From Anaerolineae bacterium (lineage in GTDB: Bacteria > Chloroflexota > Anaerolineae > Aggregatilineales > Phototrophicaceae), in NCBI GenBank assembly GCA_013360465.1, contig JABWBO010000035.1:1-53539 (forward strand): a DNA stretch of 53,539 nt, in the 5' to 3' direction. Position numbers and translations under genes: made by a program. The notes beneath the pieces were generated by a model that saw only the letters and a program-made list of their open reading frames with translations, made no database searches and was not told where the DNA came from. Below are positions 15,451 to 24,917 of the stretch, piece by piece. Each line of letters starts with the position of its first letter. Within the stretch, counting starts at the first letter, position 1.

Positions 15451-18400
15451 TTACCTTACCATCGGAATACTCGTGCAGTCCCCCTGCAGTTCGACCACAT
15501 CCTGCCGCGCCCAAAGGTTATTCTCAAACTGATACCATGTGAATCCCGACTGGTTGATCGCTTGGCCGATGACTGTATATTCCAACCCACCACCAACGAC
15601 TCCAGCAATCTCGAAGCTCGTGCCCGGACCACGCCGCAAATTGGTATCTCCCGGCGTCGTGATCGCCGAGCATACTGCAGTGCCTCCCGTCGCTGCCCCC
15701 GTCACATCAACCGGGATCAACGTCTCGATCCCGTCTGCGCTCTCAACCGACCAACCTTCACGTCCGCTTGGTGAGAGGACGCGCCACCACACGTATCCAT
15801 TCGCGCTGACCGGACCTTCCAGTAGAGTTACAACGATGCCGGATGGCATGTTTTCAAGGATGTTTGAATTTGTGTTGGTGGCATCCCGCAGCTTCAGTCC
15901 TTCATCGGCGGTAAAGACGGTTGCCTGCCCCCCCACGTAAAGCACACCTACTGGCGGAGCAGTTGGGACAATTACTGGCGCACCACCAAGCGGTTCAAGC
16001 CAGTACCGAACAGCGTCGCCTTCTGCTGTCCACCCGATTAAGCCATCGTAGTCCACCATCCACCACGCATATCCGTCGGCGCAGATTGGACCATCAATTA
16101 CGGCGAATTCATCACCGGGGGGAATACTGCCCACTTGACCAGCAGATGCGGTCGCTTGCGATCGGATGCGATTAGCGGTGTTACCCCCTTCGACAATAAC
16201 ACGCCCCGTCTGACCAACGGCCAACCGTGTGGGCTGCGTTCCGGGGCATGAGACTGGCGTAGCACTTGGCGGCGGGGTCTGTGTCGGCAGCGATGTGTTC
16301 GTGGAGGTCGGTGTCATCGTTGGTAGAATCGTTTCTAGAGAAGCAGGGGTAATTATTGGTATGAGCGACACGGTCGCGGTCAGTGTGGGTGAAGCGGCAG
16401 CCGTGATAGTGGCGCAGAAATCTGGCGTTTCTGCGGAAAATCCCAGTTCATCATAGGCGAGGCACAATTGTTCCTGGTAGTACCGTACAACTTCTGCACT
16501 TTCTCCTGAACTTTCGACCATACGTAGGAGTAGATGGGAATTGCGGGCAAAGGTCTCCCAGTCTACGTCAATTGCCAGTTCATTCCCACGACGAAGCGCA
16601 TTCGCCAACCAGAAGTAATAGTCCTCCCGACTTGGATCATTCGCATCGCTGTTGAAATAGGCACGTGCGCCACATTGAATAGCTTCCTCGATACGTTCGA
16701 TTCGCGCATATTCATATGAGCAATTCTGCAACGATGAGAAAAGGTTGTAACGGGCAGCGGCTTGAAATTCGCTAAAACCTTGGGGTTCACGCCCATCCGC
16801 GACGATACACCCATAGAGATTGACCGCTGCCCGCCAGTCACTCGCGTTGAAGGCTGCTTGGGCGTCGTTGAACAAAGCAACTAAATCACGGGTATCACAT
16901 TCCACAGCGGGATCAATTAGAGAGGGAATACCAGGATCCAACGAAAACTGACCTTCCGGAAGCAGGGCGGGTGTGGGGCTGACTGCCGCAGGGCTTGCAT
17001 CAACAACCGTCACTGTGACCGTCAGGAGATGCGTGTTCGTGTCAAACAAGAACTCGACCTCATCACCATCATTGGGCACCGTGAAGGGGATGTTCGCGCC
17101 ATCCTGAATGCCATCTGCGCCATAGTTCAGCGCCCAGCTCAGATCGAGTGCCACTTTCACTTCGTACTGTCCGGCTGGAATGGCGGAGGTTGTAAACGAA
17201 TAGACACCATCTCCGTCAGTATCGAAGAGCTGGGACAAGGTGCAGTCGGGTGCCCAGTCCCCATCAACGCCTTGTGACGCCGGGCAACCGATCTCGCTCT
17301 GGTAGTTTCCGGGTGCTGTAATGATTAGGTCTGGGTTGCTTACTGCCGTCGGACTGGCAGCAAAGACGCTACCGAGGTTGTCGCCCATCGCGCCTTCCCC
17401 TAGAATCAACGAAAGGGTGTAGCTGCCTGTCCCATTCGTAGAATAACTGAGCGGTCGGATATAGTAGATTCCGCCGCTAGAGGGCAGTGCCAAACTGATC
17501 TGAGCATTCAAGCCATTGAAGTTGTCATTGCTGCCGACGACACTTCCAAACAGATCCGTCAGCTCCAGAACGGGATCAAATTCACTCGACTCGAGCCTGA
17601 TTGCGACCTCATCCCCTAAGAAACCGACAAACGTATACAGTGGCGCTATACCGTTCACCATGTTTCCAGTGACCGTGTCACCATAGCTCAAGATTATCGG
17701 GTCAGTCGAAGGGGAACCGGATGTCAGCGGTGAGATCGGCGTTGGAGGCGGGGGCAGAGTCGCCAGCGGCGTAGCAGTGGGGCTTGGCGTGTTCGTTGCC
17801 AAAGGCTGGGATGAATCGGGAATGGATGCCGAAGCCACGGCTGCATCTGGTTGCCACGCTGGTGCTTCAGAGTTGTTTGGCGCAATCGGCCCTTCAACCG
17901 ATCCATTGGTGATATCGACCAGATAAATTCCGGTCGAGTCTGAGATCGCCAGCATGCTGCCATCGGGTGAAATCGTCAGATCATGTGCATCGTGCCGCGT
18001 GATCGTTCTGACATTCCCAGTTGCTACGTCAACTTCGACGATGGCATTGCCACCATCGTTGACGGTGTACAGTCGTGATCCATAGGGTGACCAGACTGGG
18101 CAGACAGTGTTAGAAATGCTCGGTGTGCGTGCGATTTCGCGCGCATTCGTCCCACTTGCATTAGCCACATAGAGCAGACCGCCATAGTAGTCAATATAGG
18201 CAATTGAACTGCCATCGGGCGACCAACGCGGACAAGTGCCTCCAGCAATGAACACCCTTGATCGCTGTGTGTCAACGTTTAACACATATGTGCTGCTGCT
18301 CCCGCCATTATAGCGACTGTATCCAATCTGCCGTCCGTCGGGTAGCCATGTAGGATTCTGTACGTCGAAATTTCCCCGGGTCAACTGGCGTATGTTGGTT

Positions 18401-21375
18401 CCATCCACATCCATGACGAAAATCTCATCATAGCCTTCGCTACCCGGCGCCAAATACACGATCTGTTGACCGTCAGGAGACCAACTGGGGTTTGACGCAA
18501 CGAGTCCAGAAGTAATGGGGCGCTGCGATATCCCATCCGCGTTCATCAACCAGATGTCACCTCCTCGCTCAAAAGCAATTTGCTGACCGGAGGCAAGGGT
18601 ATCAGTATTCCCACCCTCAAGTGACAGTGTAAATGTGCCTGTTGCTGAAAGGATTGCGCTATCCACGACGATGAAATAGTAACCATCCCAAGGCACCGTG
18701 AATACGATCTGCGAATTGTCTGTGCCGTTGCTATCGTCGTTATAGTCTAGATCGAAGCCAAGCTCGTCAGTCACATGAAGGGCAGTGTCAAAATCAGTTG
18801 AGGCTAGGTTGATCGTCACTTGGTCACGTGCCGCACCTATGAATACATACGAAGCCGCTTGGCCATTTACCATGTTTCCAGTGACGGCATCGCCATAGGT
18901 CAGAATAACCGGGTCGGTTGCTGAGGTACCAGGTAGTTGAGCGGCCTGCGCGGTGGGTTCCGGCGCCGATCTGCTGTTGAGAATCAGGCTCGTTTCAAAT
19001 TCGACGTTCCCGGTGACGACACTTCCGTCCACTGTGATCTCGTAAGTCCCCGATCCCGGCAGGACCTGCGTGATCTGCTTGACGTCGCTGTAACGGCGGT
19101 CTACCTCAAGACGATCACCACCCGGCCCTACAAGTGAAAGGATGGCCCCATAGTCGGCGGATGTGGCCGTGATGGTCACGGTATCGCCTGCCTGACCATC
19201 GAACAGGTAGCGCAAGCTGTAAACGCCCCGTGGCAGCCTTCCGCTTACGACGTCGCCATAGGCGATGGGCTGTTCGGTGGGGACGATTGCGAGTCCCGTA
19301 TTTTCCAGCCGCAGTTCAAAGTCACCGCTGCCCTGAGAACCCCATGCACTGACGACGATAATGCCCCCGAAATCAGCCAGTTCCCTCTGAAGCCGCGTAG
19401 TCGTTCCACCATCGAAGTTGGCGTTGTTGGCGTAGATCGACGTGTTGTGGCGTCCCAATTCGAGATAGGGGGGGAAATCCTCCGACGTCAGCGTAATGAT
19501 GACTTCGTCGTCGATTTCGCCCTCAAATTCATAGGTCAGGCGTTCCCCTGGCTCCAGTGTGCCAGTCACCACCTCGCCATAAGCGATAGTCAATATCGTC
19601 GTTTCAGCAGCGATCGGCGGTGACTGCCCATCTGGGACACTCGTTCCGTCCAGCGTCAAAACAAAGGCGCCGGACGCGCTGCTTGAGTATCCGCGCGCTG
19701 CGATCTGGTAGTTCCCCGTTTCTGGGAGGGTTGTCGTTAATTGGGAGTTAAGTCCATTGAAGTCGTCGTTGGACGCAATCCGGTTTCCGTTCGCATCATT
19801 GAGTTCGAGATAGGTGTCGAAATCGGGTGAGGTCATACCAATCGTGACCGTGTCGCCTGCTGTCCCTAAGAAGGTATACTGCTGAGCCGTGCCGCGCAGC
19901 TGCCCCTCAATCACATCTCCGTAGATCAGTACGGGCGTAGGGGTCAATGTTGGCACGACGAAGGCGTTGGGATCGCCTGCCTCATATCCGCAGAGATCGT
20001 TCCAGTTGCGCTCTAAACCGACCGTTGCACTGGCAGGAATTACCCGCCAAGGATTGGGTAAATAAGAGAGGATTTCCGGAGTTATCTCGCGCTGAACGAT
20101 GAAATGGCTTTCTGTCACTGGGACATTCTGCGGTGAACCACCAAGACTTACAACAAGCGCGAAAGCGAACAACGATAAATCATAAGATTGAAGATCAAGC
20201 ATCAGCGGGCGATCAAGCACCACACAATATGAGTCGCTGCTGGCGCCGAGGATCACCAAGTCTTCGTTCCCCGAAATCCAGCCGCCAACACTGAGGAGTG
20301 GGATCTCCATGTCCTCGGTCAACCGAACAGTCGACGTGATTGCATACGTTTGATTACGTGGGTTCATGCGCTCCGAAAGCGCATCAAGCCCTGCCGAAGG
20401 AAATTCATCTGAAGGATTGGGAACTGCATTCCCTGTGCTGTTCAAGATGAGTGAGAGTTGGAAAAGGCCGCTATCACCAGAACTGAACGATCGCACCACA
20501 ATGCGGTACGTCTCAGTCTCAGGAAGTATCAGATCGATCTGCGAGTTAAGCCCATTAAAATCATCATTCGAGGCGATCTGCGTGTCGCTTCCGTCTTGAA
20601 GCTCAAGAATCGGATCGAAGTCTGTTGAGTTCAGTATAATGGTGATGGCATCGCCAGCACTGCCGTTGAACTGGTAGAAGGTGGGATCCGTTGTTGTGAG
20701 GGTGCCGTCATCTGTTTCACCGTAGTTGATGATGTTCAGGACTAACGGCGCGCGCGTGGACGTGGGCATGGGCGCGCCGATATCACTTCCCTCAACAGTC
20801 ACCGACGAGGCAATCTGTCTGAAGATTGGCAGATACTCGGCGCTGGTGCTCTGCGTGATGATGCCTTGCAGCACCACTGGTGTACCATCGCCGGGATCAA
20901 CCACGGTGATGGCGATGAGGACGCCGGGCTGAAGCCCACGCACAACACTATAGACAATCTGCTGTCCGTTGATGTCTTCAGTCTGAATTGGGTCGGCGGA
21001 AGCGCCTGCGGGAAGACCGGACAGCATCGTAGTGACAAATCGCTGGCGTCCAACAACCGTACTCACGTCGATGCCTGTGTAGCTTCCCGGATAGGACTGT
21101 GCGATCTGGTCGATCCCTGTCACGATAGCGACTTGGATCGGGTCAGTGGAGCTGCAGTTCGGCGCGGCACAGATGCGCAGTGTTGGCTCGCCGATGAAAG
21201 TCAGCCCGGACCACTCCTGCGGTGCACGGACTGTGTAGGCACTGCCATTGGATGAATATGCCGTAAATGCCCGTGGCAGCGCCGAGGTCGTAGTCTGTGC
21301 AAGGACGGATGATGTTGAAATGAGGACGGTCAGGCACAATAAGGCAGTTGCGCGGCAGAAGGATCTCCAGGACAC
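15451..21375 (-). CDS. Giant secreted protein: PPC repeats, TolB-like propeller, X25-like, SH3 domains
   Basis: The product has 1974 residues with a signal peptide (LLCLTVLISTSSVLA). At least six bacterial pre-peptidase C-terminal (PPC) type beta-sandwich domains can be seen at about 210-310, 480-575, 590-690, 700-800, 815-925 and 1215-1320. Most share a YGD..TG opening, GD.VTI, and SNDDFNGLNSQ. A PD40/TolB-like propeller occupies about 930-1160 (IWLMNADG, SPDGQQIVYLAP, WSPDGSSIAYID). A domain like the X25/pullulanase N-terminal module lies at about 1350-1450 (GNYQSEIGCP, DGANIPFTV). A helical TPR-like segment, a Thr/Pro linker and three SH3b-like domains follow to the end. It starts at a GTG with AAGGG upstream. 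Predicted extracellular adhesion or sensing protein; no enzyme motif is visible. Confidence 0.85.
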   Translation of the reverse strand: MSWRSFCRATALLCLTVLISTSSVLAQTTTSALPRAFTAYSSNGSAYTVRAPQEWSGLTFIGEPTLRICAAPNCSSTDPIQVAIVTGIDQIAQSYPGSYTGIDVSTVVGRQRFVTTMLSGLPAGASADPIQTEDINGQQIVYSVVRGLQPGVLIAITVVDPGDGTPVVLQGIITQSTSAEYLPIFRQIASSVTVEGSDIGAPMPTSTRAPLVLNIINYGETDDGTLTTTDPTFYQFNGSAGDAITIILNSTDFDPILELQDGSDTQIASNDDFNGLNSQIDLILPETETYRIVVRSFSSGDSGLFQLSLILNSTGNAVPNPSDEFPSAGLDALSERMNPRNQTYAITSTVRLTEDMEIPLLSVGGWISGNEDLVILGASSDSYCVVLDRPLMLDLQSYDLSLFAFALVVSLGGSPQNVPVTESHFIVQREITPEILSYLPNPWRVIPASATVGLERNWNDLCGYEAGDPNAFVVPTLTPTPVLIYGDVIEGQLRGTAQQYTFLGTAGDTVTIGMTSPDFDTYLELNDANGNRIASNDDFNGLNSQLTTTLPETGNYQIAARGYSSSASGAFVLTLDGTSVPDGQSPPIAAETTILTIAYGEVVTGTLEPGERLTYEFEGEIDDEVIITLTSEDFPPYLELGRHNTSIYANNANFDGGTTTRLQRELADFGGIIVVSAWGSQGSGDFELRLENTGLAIVPTEQPIAYGDVVSGRLPRGVYSLRYLFDGQAGDTVTITATSADYGAILSLVGPGGDRLEVDRRYSDVKQITQVLPGSGTYEITVDGSVVTGNVEFETSLILNSRSAPEPTAQAAQLPGTSATDPVILTYGDAVTGNMVNGQAASYVFIGAARDQVTINLASTDFDTALHVTDELGFDLDYNDDSNGTDNSQIVFTVPWDGYYFIVVDSAILSATGTFTLSLEGGNTDTLASGQQIAFERGGDIWLMNADGISQRPITSGLVASNPSWSPDGQQIVYLAPGSEGYDEIFVMDVDGTNIRQLTRGNFDVQNPTWLPDGRQIGYSRYNGGSSSTYVLNVDTQRSRVFIAGGTCPRWSPDGSSIAYIDYYGGLLYVANASGTNAREIARTPSISNTVCPVWSPYGSRLYTVNDGGNAIVEVDVATGNVRTITRHDAHDLTISPDGSMLAISDSTGIYLVDITNGSVEGPIAPNNSEAPAWQPDAAVASASIPDSSQPLATNTPSPTATPLATLPPPPTPISPLTSGSPSTDPIILSYGDTVTGNMVNGIAPLYTFVGFLGDEVAIRLESSEFDPVLELTDLFGSVVGSNDNFNGLNAQISLALPSSGGIYYIRPLSYSTNGTGSYTLSLILGEGAMGDNLGSVFAASPTAVSNPDLIITAPGNYQSEIGCPASQGVDGDWAPDCTLSQLFDTDGDGVYSFTTSAIPAGQYEVKVALDLSWALNYGADGIQDGANIPFTVPNDGDEVEFLFDTNTHLLTVTVTVVDASPAAVSPTPALLPEGQFSLDPGIPSLIDPAVECDTRDLVALFNDAQAAFNASDWRAAVNLYGCIVADGREPQGFSEFQAAARYNLFSSLQNCSYEYARIERIEEAIQCGARAYFNSDANDPSREDYYFWLANALRRGNELAIDVDWETFARNSHLLLRMVESSGESAEVVRYYQEQLCLAYDELGFSAETPDFCATITAAASPTLTATVSLIPIITPASLETILPTMTPTSTNTSLPTQTPPPSATPVSCPGTQPTRLAVGQTGRVIVEGGNTANRIRSQATASAGQVGSIPPGDEFAVIDGPICADGYAWWMVDYDGLIGWTAEGDAVRYWLEPLGGAPVIVPTAPPVGVLYVGGQATVFTADEGLKLRDATNTNSNILENMPSGIVVTLLEGPVSANGYVWWRVLSPSGREGWSVESADGIETLIPVDVTGAATGGTAVCSAITTPGDTNLRRGPGTSFEIAGVVGGGLEYTVIGQAINQSGFTWYQFENNLWARQDVVELQGDCTSIPMVR

Positions 21376-21784
21376 AATACGCCCTTTCTCTGTATTCGCA
21401 CACGGCGTTCAATCTGATCTGAGGCCAGAAGACGGCCCGACCGTGAAACATTCAGTGTACAGATTCATTCGTTTAGGAAACTAGGAGTAACGGTAATATT
21501 CTAAATTGAAATTAGCATGTGAGCAAGTAGGCAAAGGTTACTAATGATCGCACCTCTTGGTTCAAACCTTCGATATTCACGAATGTCTCTTTATGATGTC
21601 GCAAGACAGTGTCGAAAGTAGGAAACCGCATACGGCGCGGTCAATTGCATCAAGTTAATGAAGTTGGTGCTGGACGGTGGGTTCCCTCGCGTCGTACCTT
21701 CGCCGCGCGGCGGTAGTGCGAGGTATAACTTCAAAACAACTCGTAGCGAGTGTTTGTGTGTAGAACGGAAGGTGAACCAGTCTG
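21376..21784. promoter_or_regulatory. Divergent promoter region with a G+C-rich hairpin
   Basis: These 409 bp separate two divergently transcribed secreted-protein genes and must hold both promoters. A nested hairpin lies at 21685-21723: CCTCGC/GCGAGG, then TACC/GGTA, with CGCCGCGCGGCG at the centre. It falls in the 5' leader of the plus-strand gene, 60 bp before its ribosome site. No gene longer than a few codons is credible here. Confidence 0.4.
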
Positions 21785-24613
21785 ATGAAATTAACTCAAA
21801 TGCTTACACTGGTCACAGGGTTTCGCCTCGTCGCGCTATGCGTCGCGCTATGCGTCGCACCAGGAGTGCTGAGCGCTTACACACATGCGCGGGCAGCCAG
21901 CATCCCCATCCATTACGACCGTGTTACACGCTATCCTGCTGATCGCGGCATCCATCAGCAGTTTCCTAGTGAGGGCGAGCAACTATGGCAAGGTCAGCAA
22001 GCCGCACCGATCCTTGAGTACGGACGCGGGCTGCCGCAGTACGTGCAGTGGAGTCCGCAGGGCGATACCGTACTTGTCACCACCCCAGAGGGCGTGTTGT
22101 GGCGCTACGATGCCCGCTCGCTGGAGACGATAGACCACTTTTCCGGCATCGTCTGGGCGTTCTATTCGCCATCCGGCGCATGGTTGTTCACGCAGGGCAC
22201 CGACGCAACGTGGGCTATCCGCCGCGCAGACGATCCCGCCGTTGTGATCGCTGAAGGATTGGTGACGGTCTGGCAACGCCCAGAGAGCGCTTGGCTGGTG
22301 ACCGTAGACACACGCGGCACTTCCCTCCGCCCGGACGACAACCCGGCGCAGGTCGCACTTAGTGAACTGGAAAGCGTCCATTTCAGCCCCAATGCTGCGT
22401 ATGTGCTGACGTTCGACCTGTCCACTGGGTTCATACTCCGCGATGCTGACCTGAACCCGCTTGCCGAACAGCCCAGCTTTCCTGATGTGGCGAACGGCGT
22501 CCATTGGAGTCCTGATAGCACATGGATCGCCCTTTTCAGCGGGACAGTTCGGGTTGACATGGTCGCTATATCGTCTGGAGAGGTGGTTTCGTTTACCTTG
22601 CCCGACCAACAGCGGTACGCACGTGTGCAGTGGAGTCCTGAGAGCACACGCCTGCTCGACAGCGATGATATAGGCAACATGCGCATCTGGGATGCAGCGA
22701 CCGGGCGACTGCTGCTCGAAGTGCCCACTGGCGAACCCTACGTGACACCGGAAGCACGTGCGGCTGATCCCTATTACCCAGCTGACTATTGGTTCATCAC
22801 TTGGTCTGCTGATGGTAGCCACGTCTTTCGCTGTGTCAGCTATGGCGGCGATGTCTACGAGATCTGTCACTTCTACGATTCAGTGACAGGGGCAGAAGTC
22901 AGACAAGCAAGCGGCGACTCCGTGGGCAACCTGCAAACAGACCTAAGGCGCCGCTATTTCATCGCATCAGAAGGCGTGTTTGATGCAGCCAGCGGCCAAT
23001 TGATCGCTCCGTTCACAATCTCTATCGACGGCGGCGGTCGCGTGTTCAGCCCGGAGGGTCGGCGGGTGGCATTGGGATCGATGTGGCAGCCGGATGTTCA
23101 CATTTACGATCTGGATGCGCTGCGGCTCGAACATACCCTCGACATCCCACCGGGTCTCTATGATTACTTTTCGATGAACTGGTCGCCGGACGGTGCGCTG
23201 CTTGCAACGTGGGGGCGCTATGGCGGAAACGGGGTTCTCGGCAGCGGGCTGATCACGTTTTGGGATGCGAACACAGGGCGCGAAGTGGGACGCATCAGCG
23301 AACACGTTCTGTTCGGTCAGGAGCTGGCATTCAGCGCCGACTCGTCGCAGTTGGCTGCGGCTGATAATCTCGGCAATATCGCGCTCTTCGACGCCTCGAC
23401 CGTAGAATTATCTAGTATCCTCAGCGGACTGGAAGAACGCGCGTCAATCCTAGCGTGGCAGCCCGGCGGCACTCTGCTGGCGGCCACAACCGGCAGACTC
23501 AGGGACTACAGCGATCCGTCCGACTCTCCGCGTGGTGGCAAACAGGTGCTAATATGGGATACACGCACCGGCGATGTCGTTGCCACGCTTGAACACAACG
23601 CTATTGTGCTTGCGCTGCTGTGGCACCCGGACGGTCGCTTTCTCATCACCGACGACAACATGGGTATGTCCGTCTGGAACGCCGAAACAGGGGAGCGTAC
23701 CATCGACTTACGCATGATGGGAGGGGGCTATACGCCCAACTATCGCTGGACGGGTGATGGAACGGTGCTTATTCGCGGCCATCATCTCTGCTCACACGGG
23801 GGTGGCGACACGCTCAATTTTCTGGTGTTTGGAACATCACAGAATATGGGGCCGCTCGACTGCCCAGGTACTCATCGCTATGAGTGGCTGGCCGACTACG
23901 ATGGAATGCTGAGGACATTCACGACATGCCAAGCAGGGACAGAAGGGACAGAGAATTGTATCGTGAGCGCGAACTTCATCTCAGCCGACATGCCCCCTGA
24001 ACCACAAGAAAGGTATACGACAGATAATTTCCTCTCGTCTACTTTTACCGTAGGCGAATATCCGATTTTGCCGGAATTGTTTTCGTCGGCTGACAGTCGA
24101 TACCTCGCCATCGTCTTCGATAACGCGTTGCAGATGTTTCGACTGACACCGAACCGTGCCGAACTGCTGTGGTCAAACACACCGGCTCTATCCGTGGTGT
24201 GGAGCAGCGACGGGGAAGCTCTGGCGCTCATCGCCGATGACGCCATTCGTATTGTCAGTGCCGAAACCGGTGTGGAACGAATAGTCATCACCGATGTGCC
24301 GCCGGATGTCAGCGATATTGAATGGTCTGCGGACAATGCCTTCATCCTTGTCCGCTCGGAAACTGGCACAGCCGTTTTCGATGCCGCATCCGGGGCGCAG
24401 ATGCCACTGCCAGATGGTGTGGAAAATGCTTACTGGGAATCCGGGTTTCTGCGCTTCAGCCACCCGGCCAATGATGAATTTGTATGGTGGGATGTGCGGA
24501 CAGGGCGTGTCGCGTTCGTCGGCGACCAGCTCCCAACGGTTGTGAGTGGCGATGGCCGGTTCGGCGCAGAAGCTAGGTCAGGCGTGCTGCGTCTGTGGCG
24601 GCTGGAGGAGTGA
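21785..24613 (+). CDS. Secreted WD40/PD40 beta-propeller protein, 942 aa
   Basis: The N-terminus is a signal peptide (LVALCVALCVAPGVLSA). The rest is a chain of WD40/PD40-like blades recognisable by repeated phrases such as YVQWSPQGDTVLVTT, VHWSPDSTWIALFS, VQWSPESTRLLDS, MNWSPDGALLATW and IEWSADNAFILV, often followed by IWDA, FWDANTG or VWNAETG. There are enough blades for two propellers. No anchor or catalytic residues can be named. GGAAGG lies ten bases before the ATG. It is divergent from the 1974-residue gene and probably belongs to the same surface module. Confidence 0.8.
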   Translation: MKLTQMLTLVTGFRLVALCVALCVAPGVLSAYTHARAASIPIHYDRVTRYPADRGIHQQFPSEGEQLWQGQQAAPILEYGRGLPQYVQWSPQGDTVLVTTPEGVLWRYDARSLETIDHFSGIVWAFYSPSGAWLFTQGTDATWAIRRADDPAVVIAEGLVTVWQRPESAWLVTVDTRGTSLRPDDNPAQVALSELESVHFSPNAAYVLTFDLSTGFILRDADLNPLAEQPSFPDVANGVHWSPDSTWIALFSGTVRVDMVAISSGEVVSFTLPDQQRYARVQWSPESTRLLDSDDIGNMRIWDAATGRLLLEVPTGEPYVTPEARAADPYYPADYWFITWSADGSHVFRCVSYGGDVYEICHFYDSVTGAEVRQASGDSVGNLQTDLRRRYFIASEGVFDAASGQLIAPFTISIDGGGRVFSPEGRRVALGSMWQPDVHIYDLDALRLEHTLDIPPGLYDYFSMNWSPDGALLATWGRYGGNGVLGSGLITFWDANTGREVGRISEHVLFGQELAFSADSSQLAAADNLGNIALFDASTVELSSILSGLEERASILAWQPGGTLLAATTGRLRDYSDPSDSPRGGKQVLIWDTRTGDVVATLEHNAIVLALLWHPDGRFLITDDNMGMSVWNAETGERTIDLRMMGGGYTPNYRWTGDGTVLIRGHHLCSHGGGDTLNFLVFGTSQNMGPLDCPGTHRYEWLADYDGMLRTFTTCQAGTEGTENCIVSANFISADMPPEPQERYTTDNFLSSTFTVGEYPILPELFSSADSRYLAIVFDNALQMFRLTPNRAELLWSNTPALSVVWSSDGEALALIADDAIRIVSAETGVERIVITDVPPDVSDIEWSADNAFILVRSETGTAVFDAASGAQMPLPDGVENAYWESGFLRFSHPANDEFVWWDVRTGRVAFVGDQLPTVVSGDGRFGAEARSGVLRLWRLEE

Positions 24614-24681
24614 TCCCTGTTGCGGAAACGGTGTGCTACGGCAGCCGCTGACGCTGATAGGGGCAACTACGTGAGAGGAAC

Positions 24682-24917
24682 TTCACAGTTTTCACATCTT
24701 TCACAGCCCGCAGATCACACTTTTCAGCGCGCCGTAGATAGGGGTGTGAAAATATGTAATTCATGCGGGCGATGAGGTTTTGAACCTGTGAACCTGTGAA
24801 GGCTGTGAATATGAAAAGAGCCTGCTTCACAGGTTTCACAACCCTCACAGGCTCATTCACTCATTTATGCGGATATGTGCTGTACTTGCGCTTCAAGCCT
24901 CGGTTTCACACCCTTCA
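24682..24917. repeat. Iteron-like TTCACA repeat array
   Basis: TTCACA or its complement TGTGAA recurs with an 8-9 bp period. Forward copies are at 24682, 24691 and 24700. Inverted copies are at 24787, 24795 and 24804. Forward copies are at 24826 and 24835, with CTCACA at 24844. Two more lie inside the 3' end of the primase-helicase gene near 24904-24917. AACCTGTGAAG (24791-24801) and CTTCACAGGTT (24825-24835) form an 11-bp inverted repeat that could also terminate transcription between the convergent genes. Position beside a primase-helicase suggests an iteron origin; this is inference. Confidence 0.6.

Noticed and set aside
21983-22870. Minus-strand frame of 295 residues
   Set aside because: Antisense to the WD40 repeats of the 942-aa gene; no independent support.
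24682-24917. TTCACA repeats considered as a CRISPR array
   Set aside because: Units are 8-9 bp, change orientation and have no constant-length spacers.
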